DNA from: Bacteroidota bacterium
GTDB taxonomy: Bacteria > Spirochaetota > Spirochaetia > JABMQR01
DNA length: 40,759 bases
Assembly: GCA_013202335.1 (NCBI GenBank)
Contig: JABMQR010000325.1
Span: 1-40,759 of the forward strand
Direction: 5' to 3'
Shown here: positions 25,138-33,400 of the stretch, in pieces
Position numbering within the stretch: position 1 is the first letter of the stretch
Layout of the letters: each line of letters starts with the position of its first letter
Notes under the pieces: generated by a model
What the model saw: only the letters and a program-made list of their open reading frames with translations
Told to the model about the DNA's origin: nothing
Databases searched by the model: none
Position numbers and translations under genes: made by a program

Positions 25138-25158
25138 ATGGTTTTCAATTTGACAAAT
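25129..25158. repeat. Inverted repeat between the divergent promoters
   Basis: The 11-mer ATTTGTCAAAT (25129-25139) is repeated inverted as ATTTGACAAAT (25148-25158) with 8 bp between. Each arm is itself a dyad around one central base. It includes the minus-strand -35. It may bind a second regulator, or simply reflect AT-rich promoter sequence. Confidence 0.5.
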
Positions 25159-25172
25159 ATGAAAATTTTCTC

Positions 25173-25221
25173 TTGACGGATAATTTTGACCTGTGTATGC
25201 TGAAAAGGGTTAATCGATTAC
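25173..25221 (+). promoter_or_regulatory. Promoter and operator of the lacI-type gene
   Basis: TTGACG (25173-25178), 17 bp, TATGCT (25196-25201), then the operator TTAATCGATTAC at 25210-25221 over the start site. Predicts autorepression. Together with the minus-strand promoter this accounts for the 304-bp gap 24959-25262. Confidence 0.7.
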
Positions 25222-25262
25222 GCATAAAAAGCTAATAAATTTTACCAGAAAGGTTGGTCAGC

Positions 25263-26273
25263 ATGAGCGCCTCTATGAAAGACGTTGCCAGACTCGCGAA
25301 TGTTTCCACAGCAACAGTTTCTCATGTCATTAACAATACCAGAAATGTTACTGATGAAACACGCAAAAAGGTAAACCGGGCAATCAAGTATCTCAACTAC
25401 AACGTAAATCCCGTAGCCCGGAACCTACGCAGCGGCAGCTCCAAGATGATCGGTTACGTTGTATCGAACCTGACCAACTATTTTTATATGGATATAGCCG
25501 TTTATATCGATGCTGTCCTGAGCAGGGAAGGGTACCACCTTACCTACATCAACTCAAACGAGGATCCGGAAAAAGAGCGGGATAATATCGAAAGCTTGAT
25601 GATGCAGAATGTCGATGGCCTGATCATTGCTCCTGTTGGTCATGACTGCAGCTATATGGCAGATGCAATTGGAGATAGGTGCCCCTGTGTTTTCTTCGAC
25701 AGGATACCTTATGGATTTAAGAAAGACTGTATTATGTCGACAAATTATGAAGGGGCATTCCAAGCCACCGAACTGCTGATCGAGCGAGGGCACCGTGCAA
25801 TTGGTGTTATCGCATCCCGTACGGACGATACGATGAATGAGCGTCTTGATGGATATAAAGCCGCTTTGCGAAAGCATAAAATACCTGTTCTCGATGAGTT
25901 GATAAAATCCGGCAGCGGTCAGCCGCAGCGCTTGCGTGAGCTGAAAAGCGGAGACATGTATGAACTTACCCGCCAGATGGTGCAGGAAGAAAAAGTTACT
26001 GCAATTTTTTCTGGCAATATCCTCTCCGGCATAGCTGCAGTCAATTTTCTTAAGCAGGAGCACTATCGGATACCGGAGGATATAGCGCTTATAACCTTCG
26101 ATGATTCTTTTTGGCTGAGTATGATGGAACCAGCAGTAACGGCAATGGATCAGGATCTTCAGGCGATCGGCACAAATGCAGCAAAACTACTCCTTGGACG
26201 CATTCATAAAGAGGAAGGTCCCTACCGGGAGCTGCGCATACCTACGAAACTTATAGAAAGGGGGTCATGCTGA
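25263..26273 (+). CDS. LacI-family transcriptional regulator of the polyol island
   Basis: 336 residues from ATG 25263; a TTG three codons earlier is less likely, since AAAGG sits at the proper distance for the ATG. The N-terminal LacI helix-turn-helix is clear: MKDVARLANVSTATVSHVIN, then the hinge helix region NPVARNLRSGSSKMIGYV. The rest is a periplasmic-binding-protein-like sensor domain (DGLIIAPVG, ERGHRAIGVIASR, ITFDDSFWLSMMEPAVTAMDQ). It should bind the 12-bp operators found at its own promoter, the divergent dehydrogenase, the binding-protein operon and upstream of the SDR, and release them on binding a polyol, ketose or its phosphate (inference). Confidence 0.93.
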   Translation: MSASMKDVARLANVSTATVSHVINNTRNVTDETRKKVNRAIKYLNYNVNPVARNLRSGSSKMIGYVVSNLTNYFYMDIAVYIDAVLSREGYHLTYINSNEDPEKERDNIESLMMQNVDGLIIAPVGHDCSYMADAIGDRCPCVFFDRIPYGFKKDCIMSTNYEGAFQATELLIERGHRAIGVIASRTDDTMNERLDGYKAALRKHKIPVLDELIKSGSGQPQRLRELKSGDMYELTRQMVQEEKVTAIFSGNILSGIAAVNFLKQEHYRIPEDIALITFDDSFWLSMMEPAVTAMDQDLQAIGTNAAKLLLGRIHKEEGPYRELRIPTKLIERGSC

Positions 26274-26346
26274 TCTACGGATCTATAAAAAATGCATCTC
26301 GACTATTTGTTAAGGGATAATAAGGAACATCCGAAGCCAGCCAATA

Positions 26347-26358
26347 CTAACCGATTAC
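26347..26358 (+). promoter_or_regulatory. LacI-type operator upstream of the SDR gene
   Basis: CTAACCGATTAC matches the island consensus and lies 29 bp before ATG 26388. It supports that ATG as the true start and an internal, regulated promoter for the SDR-kinase-dehydrogenase-epimerase genes. No strong -35/-10 was found. Confidence 0.5.
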
Positions 26359-26387
26359 GTACGAATTTAAAGAAGAGTGAGGAAAAG

Positions 26388-27149
26388 ATGAAGAATTATT
26401 TGAACTTGCAGGGTAGAACCGCCTTTGTAACCGGCGGAGCCCGGGGAATTGGAAAAGCCGCAGCCCTCGGCCTGGCTGAAAGCGGTGCTGATGTTGCCAT
26501 CGTCGATATCGACCTGTCCAAAGCTGAAGAGACTGCCGAAGTGCTGCGCAAAACCGGGAGCCGGACTCTGGCAATCAAGTGCGATGTCACCGATCCGCAG
26601 AATGTTACCGAGATGATCCAGCAGATTGTGAAAACCTGGAACCGCTTGGATATCGCCTTCAACAATGCCGGTATCTGCATCAATACACCAGCACTTGATA
26701 TGACATTTGAAGAATGGAACCGGGTACTTGATATCAATTTGACCGGGGTATTCCTTACTTGTCAGGCAGCCGGCCGGGTTATGAAGGAACAACAGGGAGG
26801 ATCGATTATCAATACCGCCTCAATGTCCGGACACATTGTAAACGCACCGCAGCCGCAGTGCACCTATAATGCCTCAAAGGCAGGAGTCATTTTACTAACC
26901 AAATCTCTTGCTGTTGAATGGGCTCCCTATAATATTCGTGTAAACTCTATCAGCCCGGGATACATTGCTACAGAAATGACTCTTTCAGCACCCGAAGAGT
27001 GGAAAAGTCGCTGGAATGATCTGAATCCAACAGGCCGTATGGGAACACCCGAAGAACTGGTCAGTGCCGTTGTCTATCTTGCAAGCGATTCAGCTTCGTA
27101 TACGACCGGATCTGATATAGTCATTGACGGTGCATTTACCTGTATCTGA
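26388..27149 (+). CDS. Short-chain polyol dehydrogenase/ketose reductase (SDR)
   Basis: 253 residues, classical SDR length. The frame is open from 26292, but the start is ATG 26388: GTGAGGAAAAG precedes it, a LacI operator lies in the upstream stretch, and the SDR fold begins right after. Cofactor motif TGGARGIG (15-22), NNAG (92-95), catalytic S145, Y160 and K164 (YNASK). The acidic residue after strand 2 (IVDID) suggests NAD(H) preference. The stretch SMSGHIVNAPQPQ near the active site resembles arabitol/sorbose/xylulose reductases. It sits 8 bp before the FGGY kinase, in one operon. Confidence 0.88.
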   Translation: MKNYLNLQGRTAFVTGGARGIGKAAALGLAESGADVAIVDIDLSKAEETAEVLRKTGSRTLAIKCDVTDPQNVTEMIQQIVKTWNRLDIAFNNAGICINTPALDMTFEEWNRVLDINLTGVFLTCQAAGRVMKEQQGGSIINTASMSGHIVNAPQPQCTYNASKAGVILLTKSLAVEWAPYNIRVNSISPGYIATEMTLSAPEEWKSRWNDLNPTGRMGTPEELVSAVVYLASDSASYTTGSDIVIDGAFTCI

Positions 27150-27157
27150 TAACCAGT

Positions 27158-28729
27158 ATGCAGAAAGAAGACCTAATCCTGACATTCGATATCGGGACAA
27201 CCAGCAACAAGTGTTCTCTTTTCACTCCTTCCGGCGCTGCTCTGGCATCGGTGACAGTGTCCTATAAAACGCGGTACCCACGACTTGGCTGGGCTGAGCA
27301 GAATGCTGAAGATTATTGGGGAAGCGTTATCACCGGTACCCGGCAATTGATCTCACAAACTTCTGAATACCGAAAAAGAATAGTGGGGATAGGACTTAGC
27401 GGCCATATGAACGGCATGCTCCCTGTTGATAAGCATGGTGATCCGGTACATCCGGAAATAATCCATGCCGACAGCCGGAGCGAGCAGGAGTGCGCCGTCA
27501 TTCGCCGAAGCCTTTCAGATCAGGATTTTTTTCATATAACCGGCAATCGGATCGATTCACACCTGTCGTTGCCGAAAATTCTCTGGTTCAAGGAAGCATA
27601 CCCTGAACTCTATCGAAAAACCGCATGGATACTTCAGAGCAAAGATTATATAGCCGGGAAACTGACCGGAAACCCGGGATCGACCGATTTGTCCGATGCA
27701 TCACTTACCTGTGCGCTCGATCTGCATACCCGGCAATGGTCTGATTCCCTGCTGCATGCAGTGCAACTGGATCGGAACAAGTTTCCCCGTATTCTCCGAT
27801 CTCACGAGAGAGTAGGTGGAGTCTGCCGGGAAGCAGCAGGATTACTTGGCCTGCCGGTCGGACTCCCGGTATTTGCCGGAGGAGGGGATGCCGCATGCTC
27901 AACTCGCGGAGCAGGAGTCAGCGGCATGACTACGGCAATGAACTATATCGGCAGCAGCTCCTGGATCTCCCTGCTTGCATCGCAGCCGCTGCTGGATGAA
28001 CGTATGCGAATACAGAACTTCTTTGATATTGACGGTGAGCATTATACCGTTTGCGGAACCGTACAGAGTGCCGGCATAGCACTTGACTGGATGATTGATG
28101 GACTTGACGGCGGTGAATCGTCAAAAATGGGTCGAAATTACCGTCGATTCGAAGATTTTGCTGCAAGTTCAGGAGCGGATGCGCACGGAATTATATTTTT
28201 GCCATATCTGATGGGTGAGCGGACGCCTCATTGGAATCAAAATCTCAGAGGTGCCTTCCTGGGGCTGTCACTTGGGCACGGGCGGAATGATATAATCCGG
28301 TCAGTGTTTGAAGGCATCGCATTTGCGCTACGTGACGTTCTGCAGGTTTTTTTGGAAAATAATCTTGCAGTCAATGAACTTTCACTTACCGGAGGCGGTG
28401 CAACATCACCATTCTGGAACCAATTGATGAGCGATATCTACCGGAGGCCAATCAAGGTACCTTCTTCACCGAAGCAGGCTACCAGCCTTGGGGCAGCCAT
28501 TGCTGCTTTTGTGGGATCAGGTCTCTATACCTCCTACACAGATGCGGCCGGTGCCATCCAGTTTGGTAGAACCTGTTCTCCTGATCCTGTATCCGGATCA
28601 GTCTATGATGAGGTGTTTGAGATTTATCAATCGCTGTACCCGACTTTTTCTTCCTTGAGTACCACACTGTCAAAGGGACAGGAAGGTCTGTACCCTATTG
28701 ATGACGGTAATACCAATGCAATGGAATAA
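27158..28729 (+). CDS. FGGY-family pentulose kinase (xylulokinase-like)
   Basis: 523 residues. Two actin-like ATPase domains. The N-terminal phosphate loop is FDIGTTSNKCSLF; LSGHMNGMLPVD resembles the xylulokinase SGQMHG stretch; ADSRSEQE follows (sugar-contacting). The C-terminal signature is SLTGGGATSPFWNQLMSDIYRRPI, then TSLGAAIAA. Such kinases phosphorylate D-xylulose or related ketoses for the pentose phosphate pathway. It follows the SDR by 8 bp and precedes a zinc dehydrogenase. Given the 3-epimerase downstream, the substrate could be a less common ketose, so I give no symbol. Confidence 0.88.
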   Translation: MQKEDLILTFDIGTTSNKCSLFTPSGAALASVTVSYKTRYPRLGWAEQNAEDYWGSVITGTRQLISQTSEYRKRIVGIGLSGHMNGMLPVDKHGDPVHPEIIHADSRSEQECAVIRRSLSDQDFFHITGNRIDSHLSLPKILWFKEAYPELYRKTAWILQSKDYIAGKLTGNPGSTDLSDASLTCALDLHTRQWSDSLLHAVQLDRNKFPRILRSHERVGGVCREAAGLLGLPVGLPVFAGGGDAACSTRGAGVSGMTTAMNYIGSSSWISLLASQPLLDERMRIQNFFDIDGEHYTVCGTVQSAGIALDWMIDGLDGGESSKMGRNYRRFEDFAASSGADAHGIIFLPYLMGERTPHWNQNLRGAFLGLSLGHGRNDIIRSVFEGIAFALRDVLQVFLENNLAVNELSLTGGGATSPFWNQLMSDIYRRPIKVPSSPKQATSLGAAIAAFVGSGLYTSYTDAAGAIQFGRTCSPDPVSGSVYDEVFEIYQSLYPTFSSLSTTLSKGQEGLYPIDDGNTNAME

Positions 28730-28762
28730 TCATATAATTAATAATCAAGTAGGAGATGTAAT

Positions 28763-29758
28763 ATGAGAGCTGCACTGATAGAGAAAAAAGATACCTTACG
28801 GATAGTCAAGACGGATATACCGGAACCCCTGGTGAACGAGGTGCTCATCGAAGTCTTTGCAAGTGGTATATGCGGTACAGACCTGCATATTTACAAAGGA
28901 GATTATAAAGGAACCTATCCGATTATCCCAGGTCATGAGTTCTCTGGTATTGTCCGGGCTGTCGGTTCGGAGATTCGGGCTTTCAAGGTTGGAGATCGTG
29001 TTTCACTCGAACCGAATCTTTCCTGCGGAACCTGTTATGAATGTCTGAACAATCGACAGCACTACTGCGAGAACATTCAGTCGGTTGGTGTGACACGTCC
29101 CGGCGGTATGGCTCAATTTGTCACTGCTCCGGAAGGGGCAGTGTTCTCCATCGGCGACCTGAGTTTTGAAGAGGCGGCCTTCATGGAACCGCTTTCCTGT
29201 GTGCTGCATGGAGTTGAACGGTTCAATCTTGAGCTTGCAGACCGGGTTCTGCTGATCGGTGCCGGACCCATTGGCCTGCTGCTTCTGCAAAGCCTTTTAC
29301 TTACCGGCTGCTCGTTGGTTGATGTTGCTGATCGTGATCCGGATCGATTGGAGACGGCTAAACGATTTGGAGCAGGAAAGGTATACACCGATCTTCAGGA
29401 TGTGCCGAAAAACTACTATCATAAAGTGTGTGATGCTACTGGTGTTTCCGGTGTTTTAGAGCAGACTGTCGATATTGTCAGATCATCAGGAACCATCCTC
29501 TGGTTCGGCGTACCCAATGTCGATGCTGAAGTGCGCATCAATCCGTTTACCCTCTTTGCGAGGGAGCTGACAATTCTCTCCACCTACACATCATTACGCA
29601 ACTCCTGGCAGGCTTTGCACTTGATGCAGGAGGGGCGAATCAGCGTTAAGAACCTGATTTCGCACCGCCTTCCGCTGGATGAGTTTGAAAAGGGTCTGAA
29701 GATACTCGAAACGCATTCTGAGCCGGCGATGAAGATTCTGGTTATGCCGCAGGAATAG
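28763..29758 (+). CDS. Zinc-dependent alcohol/polyol dehydrogenase
   Basis: 331 residues, medium-chain dehydrogenase. Catalytic zinc: C37 (SGICGTDLHIY), H58/E59 (PGHEFSG). Unlike the dehydrogenase at 23924, it keeps the structural zinc cysteines C88, C91, C94 and C102 (LSCGTCYECLNNRQHYC). The Rossmann motif is LIGAGPIGLL, and an acidic DRD follows for NAD+. It most resembles the sorbitol/arabitol-phosphate/threonine dehydrogenase branch. AGGAGAT upstream of ATG. It sits between the FGGY kinase and the epimerase in the same direction, so it probably belongs to the operon. Confidence 0.87.
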   Translation: MRAALIEKKDTLRIVKTDIPEPLVNEVLIEVFASGICGTDLHIYKGDYKGTYPIIPGHEFSGIVRAVGSEIRAFKVGDRVSLEPNLSCGTCYECLNNRQHYCENIQSVGVTRPGGMAQFVTAPEGAVFSIGDLSFEEAAFMEPLSCVLHGVERFNLELADRVLLIGAGPIGLLLLQSLLLTGCSLVDVADRDPDRLETAKRFGAGKVYTDLQDVPKNYYHKVCDATGVSGVLEQTVDIVRSSGTILWFGVPNVDAEVRINPFTLFARELTILSTYTSLRNSWQALHLMQEGRISVKNLISHRLPLDEFEKGLKILETHSEPAMKILVMPQE

Positions 29759-29791
29759 CTTACAGATATAATGAGATACAAGGAGAAGTGG

Positions 29792-30655
29792 ATGAGAAAA
29801 GTCGGAATTTTTTATGCATACTGGACTGAAGAATGGGATGTTGATTTTTTTCCGTTTATCAACAGAGTAAAACAGCTGGGGTTTGACCAGCTCGAGCTTA
29901 ACGGTGGCACGATGGTGGAGATGTCGGATTCAGAAAAAGTCCGGATCCGTAACGAAGCAAATCGCCTCGGTATTGCGTTAAGTTACGGTATCGGCCTGAC
30001 TCCCCTTCACGATGTCTCATCACTTGATGAGTCTACCCGGAAATGCGGGCTCAGATATATGCGCAGAATGATCGAGGCAGTGGGTTCAATGGGAGGCGGC
30101 ATGATTGGCGGGACGATTCACAGCTACTGGCCTGCCACCCTACCGGAAGGGGTAATCGATAAACGCCCGATTATCGATCAAAGCCTGAAAAGCATGAAAG
30201 AACTGGTGACGATTGCGGAAGACAACGGTGTTATCCTAAATGTCGAGGTTATCAACCGATTTGAACAGTTTTTGCTGAACACCTGCGAAGAGGCGGTTCG
30301 ATATGTAGAAGAGGTGGGTAGTCCGAACTGCGGTATTCTGCTCGATACGTTTCATATGAATATTGAGGAGGATTCTTTCAAAGATGCAATTATCCACGCC
30401 GGATCACATCTTTCGGCACTACATCTGGGTGAGACCAACCGAAAGCCGCCCGGACTTGGCAGGATCCCGTGGGGCGAGATAAAGGAGGCCCTCGATACTA
30501 TCGATTTCGATGGTCCGCTGGTGATGGAGCCATTTGTAAAACCTGGTGGTACCGTAGGCCGTAATATTGCATTATGGCGTGACCTGATGCCCGGTGCAAA
30601 TCTCGATGAGCTGGCGGCTAAGGCGGTGGAATTTACTCGAATGAATCTTTGCTAA
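29792..30655 (+). CDS. D-psicose/D-tagatose 3-epimerase-family ketose epimerase
   Basis: 287 residues, a xylose-isomerase-like TIM barrel. The start is ATG 29792, as AAGGAG lies just before it inside the longer open frame from 29771. With this start the four metal ligands fall at E152 (VEVINRFE), D185 (LLDTFHMNIEEDSF), H211 (LHLGETNR) and E246 (VMEPFVK), the same numbering I recall for the Agrobacterium D-psicose 3-epimerase. GGTIHSYWP and GRIPWGEI are further family marks. The family inverts C3 of free ketoses (fructose-psicose, tagatose-sorbose, or pentuloses), with Mn2+/Co2+. Last gene of the SDR-kinase-dehydrogenase run; it would convert the ketose made by the dehydrogenases into a kinase substrate (inference). 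Confidence 0.9.
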   Translation: MRKVGIFYAYWTEEWDVDFFPFINRVKQLGFDQLELNGGTMVEMSDSEKVRIRNEANRLGIALSYGIGLTPLHDVSSLDESTRKCGLRYMRRMIEAVGSMGGGMIGGTIHSYWPATLPEGVIDKRPIIDQSLKSMKELVTIAEDNGVILNVEVINRFEQFLLNTCEEAVRYVEEVGSPNCGILLDTFHMNIEEDSFKDAIIHAGSHLSALHLGETNRKPPGLGRIPWGEIKEALDTIDFDGPLVMEPFVKPGGTVGRNIALWRDLMPGANLDELAAKAVEFTRMNLC

Positions 30656-30805
30656 TGTTCAGAAGCCTATGGGATTCTAACTGATAAGAACCTGAAGGCT
30701 GTTTATTGCTATGCTACCAGTGTCTGATGAAGATTTTTCGAATTTTTTATATTTATCCCACACGAATTTGAACACTGGCAACCCACCAGCCAGGAGGATA
30801 TTTTT

Positions 30806-32161
30806 ATGTATATCATTGGTGCAGACATCGGTACCACTACCATTTGCGGAGTGCTGTACAACAGCCATACCAGAAAGACTGAACGGGTAACTGTAAGAAA
30901 TAACCAGTTTATTTCCTCAGGTCCTTACAGCCATGACCGGTGTCAGAATCCTGCTGAAATTGAGGAAACGGTTAAAGAGGTCATTGATGAGCTGATCGAA
31001 GCAGCAAACGGGACTCCGATAGCCGGTCTTTCCGTAACTTCACAGATGCACGGGATTCTCTATCTCGACAAAAATGGAAATCCGCTCACCCCCTATTTTA
31101 CCTGGCAGAATCAGAGAGGCTTGGAGGTTATTGGCGGGCAGAAAGTGGAGAAACGGGTGTCTGAAGTTATCGGGCAGCAGGTGTTCACCGGATATGGTGT
31201 GGTGACCTGCCAGTACCACATACAGACTGGAAATATACCCGAAGGCGTTGTTAAAATGTGTGGTATAGTAGATTTTATTACCATGCGTCTTATTAATAGC
31301 AGTATTCCGGTAACAGATATCACCATAGCAGCGAGCTTGGGGCTTGTCGACAATACTACACGTACCATCAACACCCGGGTGTTTGATATTGAGGGTCTTA
31401 CCCCGGATTTTCTTCCTGAGCTGGTCGATTCATCGACAGTGCTTGGTTCGTATCGATTCGTTCCGGTGGTGCTTTCACTAGCCGACAATCAAACGGGATT
31501 TATGGGGTCACTGCAGAATATCGAAGATTCGTTTCTCCTGACGTACGGTACAGGGAGCCAGTTATCATTTTATGAAGAAACGCTGGTTAATTACGATGGG
31601 TTTGAAGCACGCCCATTTCCTGGGAAGGGGTATCTCTATGTTGTATCATCGCTTGGTGGCGGCAACTCCTACCAGCTCATGGCGGAGTTTTTTCAGGATA
31701 CGCTGCGAATGCTTAACGGTGAGGAAAAGAAGGATATGTATGCTTTGATAGATACTGTAGAAATGGATTTTTCGACCAGTGAAATTACCTGTGTTCCGTT
31801 ATTTCGCGGGGAGCGGGGGGCTGATCATGCGGCAGCTTCATTTTCCGGAATTACAGCTGAAAATTTTACTCCCGTGCATATGCTGAAAGCGCTTGTACAG
31901 GGGATGGTATGGGAGCTGCATCGGTACTACTGCAAGCTTCCTGAGGATGTCCGGAGCCAGAAACCGCATCTGGTTGGTTCTGGAAACGGTATCCGTAAAA
32001 ACCGTCACCTGAGGAAAGTAGTGGAGATGATGTATGAAAAACCGCTACACGTATTCGAGGCTACCGAGGAGAGCAGTCTTGGTGCGGTAGTGAATGCAGG
32101 GGTGGGCGTCGGGGTGTTTCCCGATTATGCAGCTGGTTCCAGACAAGTTGTAAACCGCTAG
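30806..32161 (+). CDS. FGGY-family carbohydrate kinase (sedoheptulokinase-like)
   Basis: 451 residues. The phosphate loop GADIGTTTICGVL is at the N-terminus; SVTSQMHGILYLD and TWQNQRG resemble sedoheptulokinase-type FGGY kinases. LLTYGTGSQLSF is the second phosphate motif, and LVGSGNGIRKNRHLRKVVE with SSLGAVVNAG are at the C-terminus. It should transfer phosphate from ATP to a ketose. It has its own AGGAGG site and is separated from the epimerase by 150 bp without a recognisable gene, so it may be an independent unit, but function and direction fit the polyol island. No LacI operator was seen in front of it. Confidence 0.85.
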   Translation: MYIIGADIGTTTICGVLYNSHTRKTERVTVRNNQFISSGPYSHDRCQNPAEIEETVKEVIDELIEAANGTPIAGLSVTSQMHGILYLDKNGNPLTPYFTWQNQRGLEVIGGQKVEKRVSEVIGQQVFTGYGVVTCQYHIQTGNIPEGVVKMCGIVDFITMRLINSSIPVTDITIAASLGLVDNTTRTINTRVFDIEGLTPDFLPELVDSSTVLGSYRFVPVVLSLADNQTGFMGSLQNIEDSFLLTYGTGSQLSFYEETLVNYDGFEARPFPGKGYLYVVSSLGGGNSYQLMAEFFQDTLRMLNGEEKKDMYALIDTVEMDFSTSEITCVPLFRGERGADHAAASFSGITAENFTPVHMLKALVQGMVWELHRYYCKLPEDVRSQKPHLVGSGNGIRKNRHLRKVVEMMYEKPLHVFEATEESSLGAVVNAGVGVGVFPDYAAGSRQVVNR

Positions 32162-32441
32162 CGTGATTCACCGTGAATTTTGGACACAAAGATAGAGAGC
32201 GATACCCGGACTGTCTCTTTATTTCCAGCAGCTCAATGAACCGGAATCCTTGGTAAGGATTAATGGGTGGTGGATTGATGTCCTCTCTATGTTTTTCAAG
32301 CGGATGAAAGAGAACATACGAAGCTATGTGCAGGTGTATTACGATACATCGCTATGCCTCAGTGAAAGTTATGAATGGTATTTATAATGATCTACTGACC
32401 TATAAAGAAGATTTGGCTGTTGAAGCTGCAAGGCTAAAGAA
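32162..32441 (+). other. Gap with possible gene remnants
   Basis: No intact gene. Two short open stretches in different frames look coding-like: one, about 32196-32388, has no start and includes GWWIDVLSMFFKRMKENI; the other runs to the 3' end and includes YNDLLTYKEDLAVEAARLKN. They overlap and could be pieces of one frameshifted gene. I do not recognise the family. No terminator was found. Confidence 0.3.
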
Positions 32442-33200
32442 TTACCTATACCAGCTCCCCTTATGCATTGCGATATCATAGATAAAATTCCCCAAAACCT
32501 GTGTTAAATCTTCATAAAACCGGGCACCTTTTTCTTTGGTCGCCTCTTTGGGGTTCCCGATTCCGGTATCTGCGGTAACCTCACTCCATTTTCTCTCTGA
32601 AGAAGCCCAGGACTGATTAAAAGCTTCAATGGTAAACTTCTTAGCAGTACCATTACCTGCCTCAGCTAAGGGAAGTACCAGTTCAGGAACCCAGTACAGC
32701 ATCAGGCTTGTTTCCATCTCATCAGCATGATCTCCCGGATGGGTAAAATAAGCAGATTTATCCATGGCTTTAAACCAATCACATGTGGAGAGAAACATTT
32801 CGGGAAATTCCAGACCAAGTTCGCGCAGCAGGGGTTTGAAATTGTTTCCGCCGTGACTGTTAAGAATCAGGAATTTCTGTATCCCCTGTCTATTTAATAC
32901 CGTCAGGATATCGTGAAGTATTGCCATCTGAGTGGAAGGATTCATATTAATATCAAGCAGGATATCGGTCTGTCCGGTATTAACCCCAAAAGGAATTGTG
33001 GGGAGAACGATAACCTTAGCACCTTTTTCCCAGGCGATTTTTGCAGATGCCTCTGCAAGATAATCTGATTCAAAGATATCTGTGCCGTAGGGTAGATGTG
33101 TGTTATGTGCTTCAACAGCTCCCCATGGGAGAACGGCAAGATCATATTTGTTATCTTTTATGGTACCCCAGTGGGTCTTTTTTAGTAAGTAAGGTTTCAC
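32442..33200 (-). CDS. Creatininase-family amidohydrolase
   Basis: About 252 residues. The start is GTG 33200 because GGAGGAG lies 5 nt upstream; an ATG at 33218 would put that site inside the gene. Metal ligands of the family are visible: E30 and H32 in PWGAVEAHNTHLP, D41 in YGTDIF, then NSHGGN and the DHADEMETSL segment with further histidine/glutamate ligands. Family members hydrolyse small cyclic amides (creatinine, formamidopyrimidines in the flavin/deazaflavin route, mycofactocin precursor). No neighbour identifies the substrate. Divergent from the DtxR-type regulator. Confidence 0.85.
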   Translation of the reverse strand: MKPYLLKKTHWGTIKDNKYDLAVLPWGAVEAHNTHLPYGTDIFESDYLAEASAKIAWEKGAKVIVLPTIPFGVNTGQTDILLDINMNPSTQMAILHDILTVLNRQGIQKFLILNSHGGNNFKPLLRELGLEFPEMFLSTCDWFKAMDKSAYFTHPGDHADEMETSLMLYWVPELVLPLAEAGNGTAKKFTIEAFNQSWASSERKWSEVTADTGIGNPKEATKEKGARFYEDLTQVLGNFIYDIAMHKGSWYR

Positions 33201-33297
33201 GTTTTCTCCTCCGGACATTTATGCGGGGTTGGAGCTTCCATCAAAAAACCGATACATTTAAGCGGTCTTAGCTCTGTTTGTATTTTACTTTTTTAAA

Positions 33298-33400
33298 AAG
33301 TTTTGCTTAAGCAAACTTCAAATCCATGTATTCATGGATCAGGGAAAATTTCTAAAAATCATAGATTTTTAAAATTGCCTCAACTATAATAGAATATACT
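33298..33400 (+). promoter_or_regulatory. Dyad-rich promoter of the DtxR-type gene
   Basis: Three dyads lie in a row: a GTTTTGCTTAAGCAAAC near-palindrome around 33298-33315 (candidate metal-regulator operator), ATCCATG/CATGGAT with a 4-nt loop around 33322-33339, and AAAAATC/GATTTTT around 33354-33370. TATAAT at 33385-33390 is 10 nt from ATG 33401 with no Shine-Dalgarno, predicting a leader of only a few bases. Confidence 0.45.

Noticed and set aside
25554..26063. 169-codon minus-strand frame opposite the LacI gene
   Set aside because: Shadow of a clear LacI-family gene.
26292..26387. Upstream extension of the SDR reading frame
   Set aside because: It contains a LacI operator and lacks SDR-like sequence; ATG 26388 has a good ribosome site.
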